Source: Atopsyche davidsoni (taxonomy: Eukaryota; Arthropoda; Insecta; Trichoptera; Hydrobiosidae). From it: a stretch of 64,000 nt of DNA. Every line of letters starts with the position of its first letter. Position 1 is the first letter of the stretch. The notes below the pieces were generated by a model. That model ran no database searches, was not told the origin of the DNA, and saw only the letters and a program-made list of their open reading frames with translations. Where the stretch lies: positions 18,191,001 through 18,255,000 of the forward strand of contig JAILWY010000023.1 of the NCBI GenBank assembly GCA_022113835.1, in the 5' to 3' direction. Positions 1-13,060 of the stretch are shown piece after piece. Made by a program: the position numbers and the translations under genes.

Positions 1-1400
1 CGAGCGCGAGACTCTCGGTTTTCTCTTCTAAGCGTTTTACGATTTAAAATCATTTACAACACTTCGCAAAATAATATTAAAAAAACGTATTATATATATA
101 AAACTTAGTTGCGCACAACATAATTTTAAATTACTTACTAAAATTTTTCTTACGTTTTAGTAATTTTCATACGTAATCAGAATGATTTATTTCTTAAATG
201 CCAAATTGGGTAAACGTTGTTTTAGTCCCAAAAAATGGTCATTTGTTTTATAAAATAAGTTATATCAATACAGATTCTTATTGATCTTCACAAATTTATT
301 TGCACAAAATAATATCAATTACTACAAAAAAGTCACTGCGCTTCTTCTTAAAACGATTGGGATTTAAAAACTTAACTATCCATAGAAACTGGTACAAGCA
401 TAAGTATATAGCAAGAACTGCGGCTTTATGAATAAAGTGAAAAGATAGAGTATTTCTGTTTCCGACGGAAGTAATAAGGGGCCGCGCCGAGGGCTCCGGA
501 GACTACGACGCTACGGTGCTACGGGCGCCACATACAAACACGACACTTCCATACAAAGCACGGCAAGTATGTCTGGCACTGGCACTGGCACTGGCTCTGG
601 CTCTGGAAACACCTGACATGTCTCCATTGTAGCACGAGAACAGCAACACATTTTTTAAAACACAATTAAAATATGATTAATGCTCTTTTAGCAACAAAAG
701 CTAAAAGATATGCTCGTAGCATAATTATTAAGATCTTAAGTTATCACATATTATAGATTTCAAAGTATTTGTGTTCGGCGCATATCGTCTCATGCAGAGT
801 CGTTCACATACGAGTGAGACATCAAGTTAACCAAGTTACTTATAAGAGTAGGACCCCACAACGGAAGGTGCAGAAAGGCGACCAGTAGGAAGCGGTCAAT
901 AGTAGTTTTAGCGGCTTTTTGCTTTGTTATAGTTACCTTGTTATAATGGAAGTCACAAAAAAATAAGACTATTCCGTTTCATTCGAGCTTGAATAAAATT
1001 TATAAGTCCCATTAAATAATTGTTCACTCGTGTTTAGACTCTACGATGGGCAAGCAAGCACTTTGATTGCTATACCGCAGGAGGGTCAAAGCATAGTATG
1101 CAACTGTTGAGACGTTAAAGCTTCAAAATCACAAGGAGAGTGAGTCTATGACGTAATTAAAACACGGCTTTCTTTTATATGCATTATAAATGACAAATAA
1201 GTTACGGGTTAGTCCCTCCTGTGTTAAGAAATCACTTTTCGATGATAAACGGATAAAATATTTTATGTTTATGATTACTGTATATATCGCGAAAAATAAA
1301 TTCTAATCAGTTTTCTACAAGTCACGAAGCATTTCTACTGTATTTTATCTATAAAAGGGTAGATTTAATTTCATATATTTAAAATAATAACATTCACTTG
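1..1400. other. Non-coding AT-rich DNA
   Basis: No supported gene. The stretch is AT-rich with many stops in all frames. It contains a short hexamer run (CTGGCA/CTGGCT units) at about 568-606 and nothing else I can name. Confidence 0.6.
568..606. repeat. CTGGCA/CTGGCT hexamer microsatellite
   Basis: Six-base units CTGGCA then CTGGCT are repeated about six times. It is a simple tandem repeat with no coding support around it. Confidence 0.75.
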
Positions 1401-1420
1401 AATTGGGGCAACATAACATA

Positions 1421-1500
1421 ACAATGGGGCAACATAGCTCCCATCGTCACGGTGAAAATAATTTGAACCATTATATTAACTAATAAATTATAAAAATATA
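1421..1500 (+). repeat. Dispersed repeat, copy 1 (inverted partner at 39.7 kb)
   Basis: About 80 bp beginning ACAATGGGGCAACATAGCTC and running through CCATCGTCACGGTGAAAA into AT-rich sequence. It matches the reverse complement of 39692-39776 with only scattered differences. A second partial GGGGCAACATAAC motif sits just upstream, at 1405-1420. The family is unknown to me; it is probably one end of a non-autonomous transposable element. Confidence 0.6.
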
Positions 1501-2640
1501 AATACATGGTATCACGTTTTATGTTTCGGTATAACATTTACGGTATAAAAGAATTCATAAGACCATTGAAGGGAGTTAGAAAGAAAAAAATCTAGAAAGA
1601 CCTCATTCTGACTGAAAAATAGAGATTGTAAATCTCAGGACAAACATGCGGGTGAGCCAGGCTGAAATAGAGTTCTCTAGCCCTGCATTAGTTGACCACG
1701 GAAGTGGTGGCCAAATTTTAAGTACAAAGAATCTACTGTTATCTTAAAAATGTGTCACGATCGACTTGTTGTCAAGTGTCTGTGTAGTCAAGGTGGAGTG
1801 AGGGAGGAGTGAAATTCACACAATGTCTATTATATACATTGTGTTTCAGTACGAAATGCACTCCCGCAACACAGATAAGCAAAAAACATACATGTTCAAA
1901 CATACGTGAAAAACATCAATTATTTAACAGGCCAAAAAAATCACGTCCAAGGGAATTTAACGAAATCCCCTTGGGTTGAATATAGTTATTTTTGTTTCGG
2001 ATTTTCATACCTGCATGAATTGGTATTTTCAAACATAAAGTTAACGAGCTTTAAGTATGAAAATAGCCCACCTGTGATCAAGGCTTGAGGCCACGAGCTC
2101 GGTCGTATTGAAAGCTCAGCAGTGTTGGCACGCGCCTCCGGTTCGCATATCCGTCAAATTAGTCCAATTTCCGGCGCCTCCCTCTCCCGCGCGCCTCCCC
2201 GCCTCCCCTCCGCCCCTCCGCCCCTCCGCCCCTCTGCTGGCCACCGAAGGTCACAGCCCAGAGATCAATAAGGCACCCGCGGAGCTCCACACTGTCACCT
2301 TATTCTCCACAGCATCCAGATAACTTAATTCATTTATTTTGATAAATAAAAGCAACCTAATATTAAAATATTCTTTTTAATATCGGTAGCTACGGCATAA
2401 AACATCTGAATATGAATTTGTTTTGAATTGGGTTAATTTTCCCCACTTTTAAGTCAAACAACGTCAATTTATTTTAAAAATTAATAATATATATATATAT
2501 ATATATATACATGTTTTACTATCTTTATCACGGTTTTTGTTCGCAGGACCTTTTGTCTATGACATATCTAATATATATATGCATTGTATACATCTATGAT
2601 ATATATACATAAATATATCTATGTTATATATGTATTGTAT
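1501..2640. other. Non-coding stretch with a C-rich patch
   Basis: Nothing recognisable as a gene. A C-rich patch of CCTCCGCCC-like units lies at about 2175-2235. The short open frames across it start or end in low-complexity sequence and have no recognisable motifs. Confidence 0.5.
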
Positions 2641-2648
2641 ACATCTAT

Positions 2649-2713
<65 letters not shown>
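2649..2713. repeat. TA dinucleotide microsatellite
   Basis: About 65 bp of alternating TA. It produces an open frame of alternating Ile/Tyr on the minus strand that should not be read as a gene. Confidence 0.9.
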
Positions 2714-2724
<11 letters not shown>

Positions 2725-3562
2725 AATATATAAAAATAGTAAAAAATGTTTGATTTAATGACGAACCTGATTTGGAAGACGAGTGATAAAGTAAAGTACA
2801 TACGATATACGATATCCGAATACGATACATCCCCCAACATTCGGAATGCTTGACTAGGAAATTTATTATTTTTCGTCCCCGCTGGAAGACAGCGCGACTG
2901 CTTGTCCCCCTCGCGATATAAATAGTGATTGATTAGTTCGAGCAAACTTAGTGGGTAATTAGTTATATTGTTAGTGCCGATAAATGAGTTTATCAGACTT
3001 TGGTTTGAGTTCGATAATATCCTCATTTGAGAAAAATTCAACTTAAACTTTTGTGAACTGTATGATCGCTTCAGCGGGAAATTCTTCAGTATTGACGAAA
3101 AAATAAAATCATATTCGGCAAATTTATAAATAGTCGAGTAAACTAATAAATAATACCACATCGTAATGGTAAAAAGGATTTTAGAAAAATGCAGTGTAAC
3201 AAGATTATCTCTTCAACCAATAAAGTTTAAAAAAAATTATAAATTATAGAGCACCATTTTCTGTCATTGAGAGATATACTAAATAGATTTAAATAAAAAA
3301 CTTTATAAGTTCTTTAGAATATTCAAAAAATATTAATAGTCACTAAGTATATCTCCATTTAATATTTAATTATTTTACATGGGTATATCGACCATCGTGC
3401 ATTGAGTAGACACCACCGAACAGCAACGAAAGCTTTAGTCTTTTAAAAGAGATTTTTAATTGCCTTCAATAAATTCTGTTGTTTATTGATAACCGATAAC
3501 AATGTTATCAAATTCATGGTATAAAAACAATTAACATAGTTTATATTTAATATATCAATATT

Positions 3563-3648
3563 TGAATAAAATACTTTTATGATTTTATTTAAATTATTGA
3601 AATGGAATTCCACCAAGTACTTTTTGTCAAAAACATTGAATATTTCAT
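3563..3648 (-). repeat. Foldback element family 1, terminal fragment
   Basis: Carries the hallmark end AATGGAATTCCACCAAGTAC next to an AATAAAATACTT motif. Both recur in the fuller copies near 14.8, 20.5, 35.7, 37.4, 37.7 and 39.8 kb. Only the outer end is preserved here. Confidence 0.6.
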
Positions 3649-3649
3649 T

Positions 3650-5288
3650 AAAAAAACTTTCACAAACATGTACTCGCTAATTTCTGATGTATTTTTTATC
3701 CTATATGACTATTAACATACAGTAAATATTTTCTAAAAATAAACTTTTTATTATTATATAAGCTAATCTATACATAACGCGAGGTTAATTTTACACAATG
3801 AATGTTTTATCTCGAGTAAGTAATTGAGTTTGGGGGTGTACTTTACAAGGACATTAATGCGAAGGACAGATCACTTAAGACCCGCTGTAATGTGCCTTCC
3901 GGCAGGAGATCGCGGAGCCACTCTACGCACCTCAGAAGGGTCGCGACCCAGACATCCCCCGGTAGCCGAGGCTGTCTAAAAGGATTAGACTGGAATAGGG
4001 CCAGGTGTTTTCTTATTGATGACCCTAAATGTATAGCGCTTTCTAGAAACAGAGAGGAAGGATTTCACATCAGTTTTCCGCTAACTTGTGGGTAGCACGA
4101 GAATATACATACACCAAGCGAGTGACGGAGTCGCTAAAATATTCATATTATCAATTTCAAAAATGCATCCATTTGCTTTTTGATTAGCATTATTTTATGA
4201 CTATGTTGAATTAATTAAAGCTGATAATCAATGAACATCAGACTACTTATTTACAAATATTAACAGCGCAGTGGATTTTTGAAAATCTGATCAACGAAAT
4301 AGATGAATAAAATGGATGGAATCAAAAGTATCGATTGAACTGACAATATATTTTGACGGAGTATACTTTGAGGTATAATAAAAACACTCAGCATCAAATA
4401 TAATTTAATAAGAGATTTCTTTGTAAATTTACTTCTTGTATTTTAGTATTGTAATATATTTTTTAGGTTTATTTGAAACAAAATACATTCAATTACAGTA
4501 TAACAGCAATACTGAGTTTGTCATTATGAATCGAGTAGATGAAGTCTAGTGAATAAAATAGTCAAATTGAAAAAAATAGCTCAAATACTGTATATTGATT
4601 GAATGAGTTGCGCTTCACCCCCTTCACGTCGCTCGCACTGCAGAATTCCGCTATTAATTTGTTTCAATTTACGAATTTAAATACAGTAGAAGACGTAATA
4701 AATAGTAAATAATAAATTCAAGACAGAAACCTGAAATATTTTATGTAAGAATGGAAAGACATTATTGACAAATTTTTCCTAGATAGGAATGAATCTATTA
4801 TTCAGTTTGCATTCATAAAACACAATCTTCCCATTTTTATACGAATTACGCACTCAAGTTTCTCTGGTCAAATAGTTTAGATTTATTAGTCGAAGGCAAT
4901 ACAAAGCATAAGCCAAAAAAAAAGTTGTAACCACTGGAAAACTTTTTTAGCGCTTCTTATTGAATCCAGAGCAGCTTTTAAAAATATTAATGCAAAAATA
5001 TAATAAAAATTAAAGTAACTAATAGTATGCTCATAAATATTGAAATAGTTTTAGAGACAACAGTTTCTCCCCGTCGATGCAACTTAGAGTGTACACGAAA
5101 CTGGCAGTTTCATAAAAGTAATAATGGATAAAGATCACTACGCCATAGGTGAAATGTACCAAGTAGGATTCATTAGAGAGAAACGAATTCCCTCGTTGGA
5201 TGAGCGATGAGGATGGACGCGGCGGTGAGTCAGGGCGCCGCCAGACCCTGACCCCGGGGCGTCGCGACGCAAGCCAGCATTTGGGGTT
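3650..5288. other. Non-coding AT-rich DNA
   Basis: Nothing recognisable. Short open frames near 3.9-4.1 kb have no family signature and no splice-like boundaries that I can support. Confidence 0.5.
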
Positions 5289-5297
5289 TTATAGCCC

Positions 5298-5442
5298 GGG
5301 GGCAGGGGGCGGGGGCGGGGGGCGGGGGGCGGGGGGCGGGGGGCGGGGGGCGGGGGGCGGGGGGGCGGGGGGCGGGGGGCAGGGGGCGGGGGGCAGGGGG
5401 CGGGGGGCAGGGGGCGGGGGGCAGGGGGCGGGGGGCAGGGGC
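5298..5442 (+). repeat. G-rich minisatellite (GGGGGCG-type, about 7 bp)
   Basis: About 145 bp made of runs of five or six G separated by C, CA or CG, with a unit of about 7 bp (GGGGGGC). It has strong strand asymmetry and many potential G-quadruplex runs on the plus strand. Because the sequence lacks A/T-containing stops, long Gly/Ala-rich or Pro-rich frames are open on both strands. They are by-products of the repeat. Confidence 0.9.
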
Positions 5443-5499
5443 CAGCAGACTGGCGGCGCGCCCTGCCCCACATTCTGTCGCTACCCACCGGCCTAGACT

Positions 5500-8400
5500 G
5501 AGAATAGCCAGCGACGTACAAAATCGACGATATGTAACCAAATTAATATGTATTAACGCAAATAAACGTGAATTCCCTAAAAGACAACTATTTATCATAT
5601 TCTTGGAGATGCTAACGAATTGCGTATTTCAATGTGTTGTTGTAGGGTTAAGCAGCATACACGAAGAGGGTTTTGCTTTTTTGCGAGTTGCAAGTTGAAA
5701 CATCTTAAAATTTTAATGATAATTTATGTTTCCGGTTTAAGGGGGGGCGCTACATACACTTCACCGGGTTACTTGCAATGGCCACATGATATATTAGAAA
5801 TTCTTGGGATTACATGTTTTCGTTAAACAATAATCTTCAACCTCGAAATCCATGTCAAATAACTGACAAAAGTTATATGTGCAATACGCGTTACTATTTT
5901 GAAATTTTTAAGAAAACATTTAGTTCTTTACTTTTCTAATTTCCCGGTTAGATTGCAGAAACAAATAATTTGAAAAATCTTTGTAATATTATACCGAGTA
6001 AAAGAGTAGTGATGATACAAAAATAGTATGAATTGTATTGTGAGACATGCAAAATGTAAATAAAGCTAAACTTAAATAATCACACAAAACTGCACAATAA
6101 AAATATAGTATTATATATAATTTCCCCAAAAGTTATATAAATGTAATTTTTTTTAAATTTGTGATCAATTATTTAGCACAGGCTTTGGGGGTAACTTAAA
6201 AATGTTGCTTACCCCTAGCGACCCAGCCAGCGCGCCGGGCGTTTCGGAAGGCATCACACCGCGCGTTCTCCCCTCTCCCCCACACCGTAGTTGTACACAA
6301 ATTGCTTCATAATCGCAGGGGAGTTACCCTGAGAGCGTACCCGGAATTTTCAATAAATTCACACCGCGACCTTCTAGCGACACAACTTAAATTTTTAAAC
6401 TACGATATCATAATATTTTCTATTTTTACGTGTTTTATAAAAAAAGGGAAAAAAGAATCTTGAAAAACTAGGGGCAAACATTTTTCAATATCATGCTTAT
6501 ATAGGAAACTATTCAATTAACGGGTCGATAGAGCCAGTGCATTTCGGGCTTGTGCCAATTACTTTACCGAGAACTCAGGCAGCCTGAAAAGCGACTCGAT
6601 AGTCTGAAACCATAGCAGCTGGATTGAAAACGTAACCACGATCAGTTTTGTCTGTGCCACTCACTGCTAATTATGAGTTTACGGATTTGTAAGTATATAT
6701 ATATATTCCTGTGAAAGTTTAAATTCATTATTGTTTTTTAAAATTTACTAAGAAAATAAAATATTGCGGAAAAATACTGTGGTAAGAAAAAATCTTTCTT
6801 CTTCAGGAGGTATTCTCCCGTGCCTCACTGTACTCCGTTGAAAATAAATATTTATACCAGGGAGATATATTATATTAAGTAATTTCTTTAATATTCTCAG
6901 TTCCTTTTATTGGTGATCTTAGAAGCGTTCTCGTGCCTACGAGTTACGGGGATTAATCCAAAGATTCTTCGAAAACACGTAGCCTCGTTTACAGGCTTAC
7001 GATAATAGGAGAATCAATACACGGATGACCCAGTAGATTCCGTGTAAAGACACCCAAAGTATACTTGTGACTTCTTCCTGCGTGCTTGTAATATAAGTTT
7101 TCACTCGGCAGAACACATCTCTTCCCACTGAAAACGAACACAAATCCAATCTATAGCACCACGGCGGAGGGTTTATCTCTGGCGGTGTAAATTACCAGCG
7201 CAATAAAGTATAACACTCGGAGTATGCAAAGCGGGGGCGGGGGCGGGGGTGCGTGGGAGTGGGCGGCCCGCCCGCTTACGTAAGACCCCAAGGCCGCCCG
7301 AGGCTGGCGGCGGAGGTCAGGCCCGGGATCAACGCCCGCTCGGGTAGCCACGCCGCCTCCACCTCCGCCTCCGAAACTACTCTAGTGCCGACAGATAGGG
7401 GCTAAGCCGACAAAATACCTTCTTGCTCGACATTGCGCCCGGAAAATTAGAAGCATCGAACTAAAAAATCGTCGATACTATATAGTATATATTGTATATT
7501 TACAGCCGATATACAGTATGCGTTTAACCGATTACGTGTACCTTGATTTCCATTAATTATTTTTATTCCAAAAATAGTCTTGCTTGTAAGAAGGACTCCG
7601 TTACCCTTTGATATTTTATCTGGAATGCGTTCTTCCAATATTTGAAAATATGTATTTTATTTAAAAAAAAAAAACTAAGAACTCGCAATAAAATATCTCT
7701 TTAGAAAATACAAATTATATTAGTATTTCTTGAGGATCTCGATTGTTATATTTTTTAGTTTTGTTTAAAACGCTCTCTAATTTTTACGAAAGCAAATCTA
7801 ATAAAAACAAATAAAGGTTAATCGTATGAGCTCAGACATGAACCCAAAAAAATATAATTTCCGTGAGTATATATTATATGCTCACTGTCCATTTTCCGAT
7901 TAACTTGCACGTTATAATCTCGGTCTACCCCGCGAACTCACTTGTTCACGCTTTATAAAACATCATTGAAAACTGTTTCGGAAACGTAAAATAATCAATA
8001 AATAACTTTTTTTAAATAATTTAAAAAAAAATTGTAATAAGTCATTTTAATTTTGGACTTCCAGCTTGAAAATTTACTTTTGTGATTATAAAAGAAGTTC
8101 ACGTTTATTTTCATGACGAGACACATTTGGAAAGGAAAATAAGTTCAGACATTTGAAGCCTTCAAAAAGTCGAAAACATTTACAACTAAAAATAATCGTA
8201 ATATCGTACTCAACAATAAAAAGTTCGTAAAATATGACGAACTGAAAATTCATCCAAAGCATATCATTTTTTTTTAAATTATTTGAAATTTATCACATTT
8301 ACTAAGGCGACATAAGTAAACTAATATTACTCATTTGCCACGCAAATACCCAAATATACTAAAAAAACATTCCCTAGCGTGCACTGCGGCGTCCTCGGCA

Positions 8401-10060
8401 GTGACTCCACCGTGAAGACTGCGTCTGCCCATATTTACTGACACTGGGGGTCGATGTGAAATCAGCGGTGGGGTGGAGCGCGAGATCTCAACTGCGTATA
8501 TGTCTTTTTACCCTCATAGGGGTGAAAAGTTTTATTTGCGTATACACCTTATAAATTACACTGAAATACTAAGATATGTGCATATATTTTTTTGAGTAGA
8601 AACTTTCACAATGTAAAACGAACTTACAATAAAAACTTCACCCGAAAATTTTATAGTAGCAATAAAATAAATTATTTATTTTTACTTTCTCCACATCGGG
8701 AGACTTTTAAGACGAGTAATCAAAACGAAAAATCTATTAAACAGCATTTTCACCACGAATAGGAAGTAGCGATAAAACGACTTTCGCAGGCGATTTCAAA
8801 AGATCAGATGCAGTTGTGGGAGTGCCCGGTTTATGCTTTATGGTGTTTTTAATTCAATTTTTAAAATTTTTTGACCTAGAGACAAATTAATAATTAAAAA
8901 GTTTTTACTCCACTTTGATTTTCTACGATCGGTGAGCAGATTCCATTCATCAATTTGGCATTTGATTTTCTTCTGACAATCGATATTATATCACCTAAAT
9001 TCATTGTAATAAAACCAGTCACACCATAGGCTTCTGCACTACTGGCGAAATGTCTGATTCATTTGTATGAATATTATATGATTCATAGTAGATAAAAAAA
9101 AGATTCTCATAGCTTTGCTTTATCACTGGTAATATACAGCTGCGACAGGGGGCCGGCTTGCCGCGGAGATCCTTGGAGAAGTATCAATGAGCAGTCGTCA
9201 CGAGCAGGTGCGCCTTCCCTTCCCGCACCTCCGCAACTATTCCCCACTACTGGCCACCCTGTGAAGCACCTCGGGGTCACTGAACCCGTCACCATGGCGA
9301 CGGAATCGATCGCTATTTTTCAGCAAAGGGGTCCTTTTCAGGACGGCTTATTTGTGTCAGTAGACCTGGGGGAATAACCCCACTGCCATTACTGTGCGAA
9401 TGAACGCCCTCAGCAGCGACGAGAGTAGGTTTGCGAATATTTCGTAATTAAACTATCGCAATTGATTCGCCATTTGTGGTCACAGAGCCGCGCTGAGAGC
9501 TCCCCAGTGGTCAGTCGGCGGTGCTTCGATGACCTGATTGTCGACTTCAACACAAAAATATTCAAAAGCAGTTTTGTTGATATAATTTTAATGATTAATA
9601 CGAAAAATTGTAACTATATACTTGTACATGAGAAAAATTATTATTTCCATTTTTTGCTCAATTGATAGTGTGAAAACATACACGCCAAATAACCATAAAT
9701 CCTAAAATCAATGAAAACGAGACTAGACTTTATCGCGTAGGTAGTAAGAGCTCTCTCGCTCAAACCGATTTATACTATTGTGAAAACTCAAATACGAAAT
9801 GATCACACAAGCAAAAAAACAAATAAAATGTGAGCATTTATAATCCGATCCTGTAGAAAAGTACATTCAATTTTTTTTTTAATAATATTAAACCTGTCAT
9901 TTGAGGGAAGAATTAAAAGAAACTCATACTCTATTCAGATTTAAATCCGGCTACCCAAGAAAAAGTGCTGTCCATTGGATCACGAAGAAGTTTTGAACTA
10001 ATTCTTCTTAATAATTATAAACAGGTAATAATTTATTTTTTGATTTTGGAAAATAAATAT
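5500..10060. other. Non-coding AT-rich DNA
   Basis: No gene supported over about 4.5 kb. There is a brief GC-rich patch at about 7228-7350 and a modest GC rise at 9150-9300. Possible splice-donor-like strings occur (for example GTAAGTATAT at about 6689) but lack matching exon structure. Confidence 0.5.
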
Positions 10061-10062
10061 TA

Positions 10063-11426
10063 TCTACTATAATAATAGCCAATGTGTGTATGTTTCATTT
10101 TTTGGTTCTCTATAGAATATCTTAAAAGATACAAAGCTGATTTTTTGCACGTAAGTTCAGTACCATGACATACTAATAACATACTAATACCTGCATGGGT
10201 AAATAAAAACGCATTCTGATTGACATTAATCCAACTTAATATAAGTTCAGTAAGTTTTTCCGCAGTTATGTGCCGAATTTCAAGACGATAGGATAATATT
10301 TTCATTCATAAACTAATTTAATGAAACTAAAAAATATGCTTTAGCGAGTTTCAATATGTACGAATTATATGATTCTGTTGTTCACCGCGAGAATTTCAAA
10401 TTTAGAACTTTTACAAAAAAACAAATTTTGATGCTTCCTAGAAATTTTCAGTTTATGTCAGTTTGACACAAATACCATCTTTATTTTTTCATCGAAATTG
10501 CATTAGAAATTATTAATCACATCATTAATAACTCAAAATGCCTCCTAAAAAAATAACACCGTCTACGCACAAAAAACGTAATTCAAAAAGAATTGCACAA
10601 TTGAACGTGATAAAGACTGCATCAAATAAAGACCGGTGCAGTGAAAGTGATGCCTTTTTTGTGACACGAAATGTGACGTTGATGTCAAGCAATAAATTGG
10701 AAGGAAAACGCGAGCAGCGTCTTCTTAAAATTCGAGTATGTGCATCGACTTCAAGACAAAAAGAAACTGATGCACAGCGAACGCTGCGTTTGTCTTCGAT
10801 GAGAGTGCGTGCATCGATAACGAGACAAAAAGAAACAGATACACAGCGAGCGCAGCGTATGTTCTCAAAGCGAGTGCGTGTATCCACATCGAGACATACA
10901 GAAACAGAAGAAACAATAAGACAACTCACACAGGAGCGTTTGATAGCGCTCGCTGTCCCAGAAAATATTACTGCACACAAATGTGGATTAATGAATGTGA
11001 CCTGTCGATTCTGCAATGCTTTAAATTTTCAAGCAGAAAAACCATCAGATGGAAAGTTCAACGATTGCTGTCACAAAGGTAAAGTGAAACTACCAGCAAG
11101 GCCTATTTTCCCAGTATATTTAAAGGATATTATGTCAAATCCAGAAAATATTTATAGTGGAAATTTCAAAAGAAAAATAAGATCATACAATAACAGTATA
11201 TCTTTTGCATCAATGTGAGCTAAATTAACAGGACCAGTGGCAGAATCAGGGCCACTCTGCTTCAAAGTTCAAGGCCAAATATATCACAGAACTTCACACC
11301 TTCATCCAACTGATGGTACAAAACGAAAGCTTACGAAAGATTCATCTTATTGTCAGCCAAACATATGTTCAAACACTATTGCATCGTTCATCGAATACGT
11401 CATTCTTTAACGGGCTACATTTCTAG
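10063..11426 (+). mobile_element. Helitron-like element, internally deleted
   Basis: The element surrounds a Helitron N-terminal coding remnant (10538-11410). The proposed left end is TCTACTATAATAATAGCC, directly preceded by A (10062). The proposed right end is CTAG, followed by T (11427). This is the TC...CTRR structure inserted between A and T that Helitrons show, with no target duplication. The usual short hairpin just before CTAG is not visible; only a CGGGCTAC string remains, so a deletion may have removed the first arm. At about 1.36 kb it lacks nearly all of the Rep/helicase coding region. The ends are inferred by pattern and are less certain than the coding match. Confidence 0.5.
10538..11410 (+). 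pseudogene. Helitron Rep/helicase N-terminal fragment
   Basis: An ATG-initiated frame of 226 codons runs to TGA at 11216-11218; the same frame then continues open to TAA at 11408-11410. The first part is basic, with three related Arg/Lys/Glu/Thr-rich segments around residues 60-130 (SRQKETDAQR-like units). It is followed by a Cys-rich segment (CGLMNVTCRFCNALNF, then CC and KGKVKLP). Beyond the stop comes GPLCFKVQGQIYHRTSHLHP. These blocks match the N-terminal region of animal Helitron transposases (Helitron-like N domain). That family normally continues for well over a thousand residues with HUH endonuclease and Pif1-type helicase domains, all absent here. The in-frame TGA and the truncation make it a pseudogene. 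Family assignment is fairly sure; activity is excluded. Confidence 0.75.
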
Positions 11427-11429
11427 TTT

Positions 11430-12960
11430 TATCATAATATCTATATCGTTGAAAACTCTTAAAAGTATTACGTTCCATGACCTCAAGTCCTATAACTATA
11501 TTAAAATTGTGACGTTGGAATGAAATATAATCCTCATTGGTGGAAAATTTTTTGAAAACCCTCGGAATATTTGCCTCCCTAAAAAGTGTTTTCTTTGTTT
11601 ACGGAGCCACTAAACTCAGGAAATAAAAGAAAGCCAGAAAACTGAAGACTCACACAAGCGCGCGATCTGAAACCTCGCGCCCCTGCTCTGCTATTCTCCG
11701 CCAGGGAGAATCATTTCGAAGTGTGCCAAGCAATGTTTTTAATGAAAGTCACCGACGTCGAGTCCGTGCTTCAGATTTGTGTCAGTACTGACTGCGTCGT
11801 TACAATTTATTTACTTTTAAATTAATTGTTAATCATAAGGCCCTGTGTTTCAGTTATATTTTAAATTGACTCACTTAAGGCAGGTAATCTTTTTAACTTT
11901 TTTCAGCGACAAACTTTCAGAGCTTTACAAGCGCCACGGGAGGAGCGGCCGCCGTGTCGGTCCTAGAAGCCCCGCGCCTCCCGTAAACACGATTAGGAGT
12001 GTAGTGCGATGTGTCCGGACTGAAATGATAGCCCATTAAATGAAAGAAATATTTTTTTTTGAATACTTTTTATCGGTGCGAAATTTCTATTAAGGGTGTT
12101 CGGTAGAGACGGTGAAACTTAAGTCATTAGCGTAGAGTTATTCATGAATTTTATTTTTAGTAAACTTTGTTTACATAATGATTTCATATAATAATGGACT
12201 TGTTTTGTGAGGACTCTCATGTATCCATATATTTTATCAAGTAATAACAAGAATGAAATGAACAGATCTTATTATAGAAACCAGTATCAATCAAATAGAG
12301 CCCGTTGAGTGAAATCAATCTTCAAGTCAATATCTAAATATTTTTTATACAAAGCGTTTTTGTTATTTCAAAGACTTGTCGCGCTTCGTAGTCTAAAGAC
12401 TTTTTAATAATTTTCTAGTCATTTTGACAATCGTATTTGTATAAATGTGGAGTCTAACAAATTATATAAAGCTGTCACGGAGCATTGGAATATATATATT
12501 TTTTTTGTGTTGTGTTTAAGTTTGTGATAATCGCCAATTATTAATTTATATTTTAATATTCATAAAATTTATAAAATGACACTTTTAAAAAATTTAAATT
12601 AGTTAATAAGGTTAAACTTATGTGTTTTCCAATAATATCAAGCAATTACTAGATCGGGAATAAAACCAGAGTCGATAAGCTCTCCCGTATGGATACTCTT
12701 GAACGGACTAATTATATATATATATAAATTAATTAATTAAATACAAATTAATCAGTCCTTAGAGGACCTCAATTAATTCATATTATATATATTTATTCGT
12801 TTACATCCAGTCTACAATACAGGATTACAATGAAAAACACAGCCGAACGCAGGTGTGAAACAAAAATTTAAAGCAGTCGTTTTAGCCGCAAGAATCAAAC
12901 AGCGAAGGTGTAGTAAAGCTTAATTAATGTGCGCAATAGCCCGGCCGAGGCAACTCGCCG
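11430..12960. other. Non-coding DNA
   Basis: No gene supported. The stretch has a short GC-rich patch at about 11660-11710 and another at 11930-12000. A small AT-rich inverted motif (GGACTAATT ... AATCAGTCC) occurs at about 12704-12760. Confidence 0.45.
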
Positions 12961-12966
12961 GCGCGG

Positions 12967-13060
12967 TGCCGTTAAGCGGGGCCGTGAAGCGGGGCCGTGA
13001 AGCGGGGCCGTGAAGCGGGGCCGTGAAGCGGGGCCGTAAAGCGGTGCCGCAAAGCGGTGC
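12967..13060 (+). repeat. 13-bp minisatellite (GCGGGGCCGTGAA)
   Basis: About seven tandem units of GCGGGGCCGTGAA. The first and last copies are diverged (GTTAAGCGG, CGTAAAGCGGTG, CGCAAAGCGGTG). Confidence 0.85.

Noticed and set aside
2619..3161. A 180-codon minus-strand frame
   Set aside because: About a fifth of it is Ile/Tyr alternation from a TA microsatellite, and the rest is AT-rich without motifs.
6642..6695. A mini first exon: Inr-like TCAGTT, ATG and GTAAGTATAT donor
   Set aside because: Only five codons between ATG and donor and no downstream core-promoter element; too weak to call.
10525..11016. A 163-codon minus-strand frame
   Set aside because: Antisense shadow of the Helitron N-terminal coding sequence.
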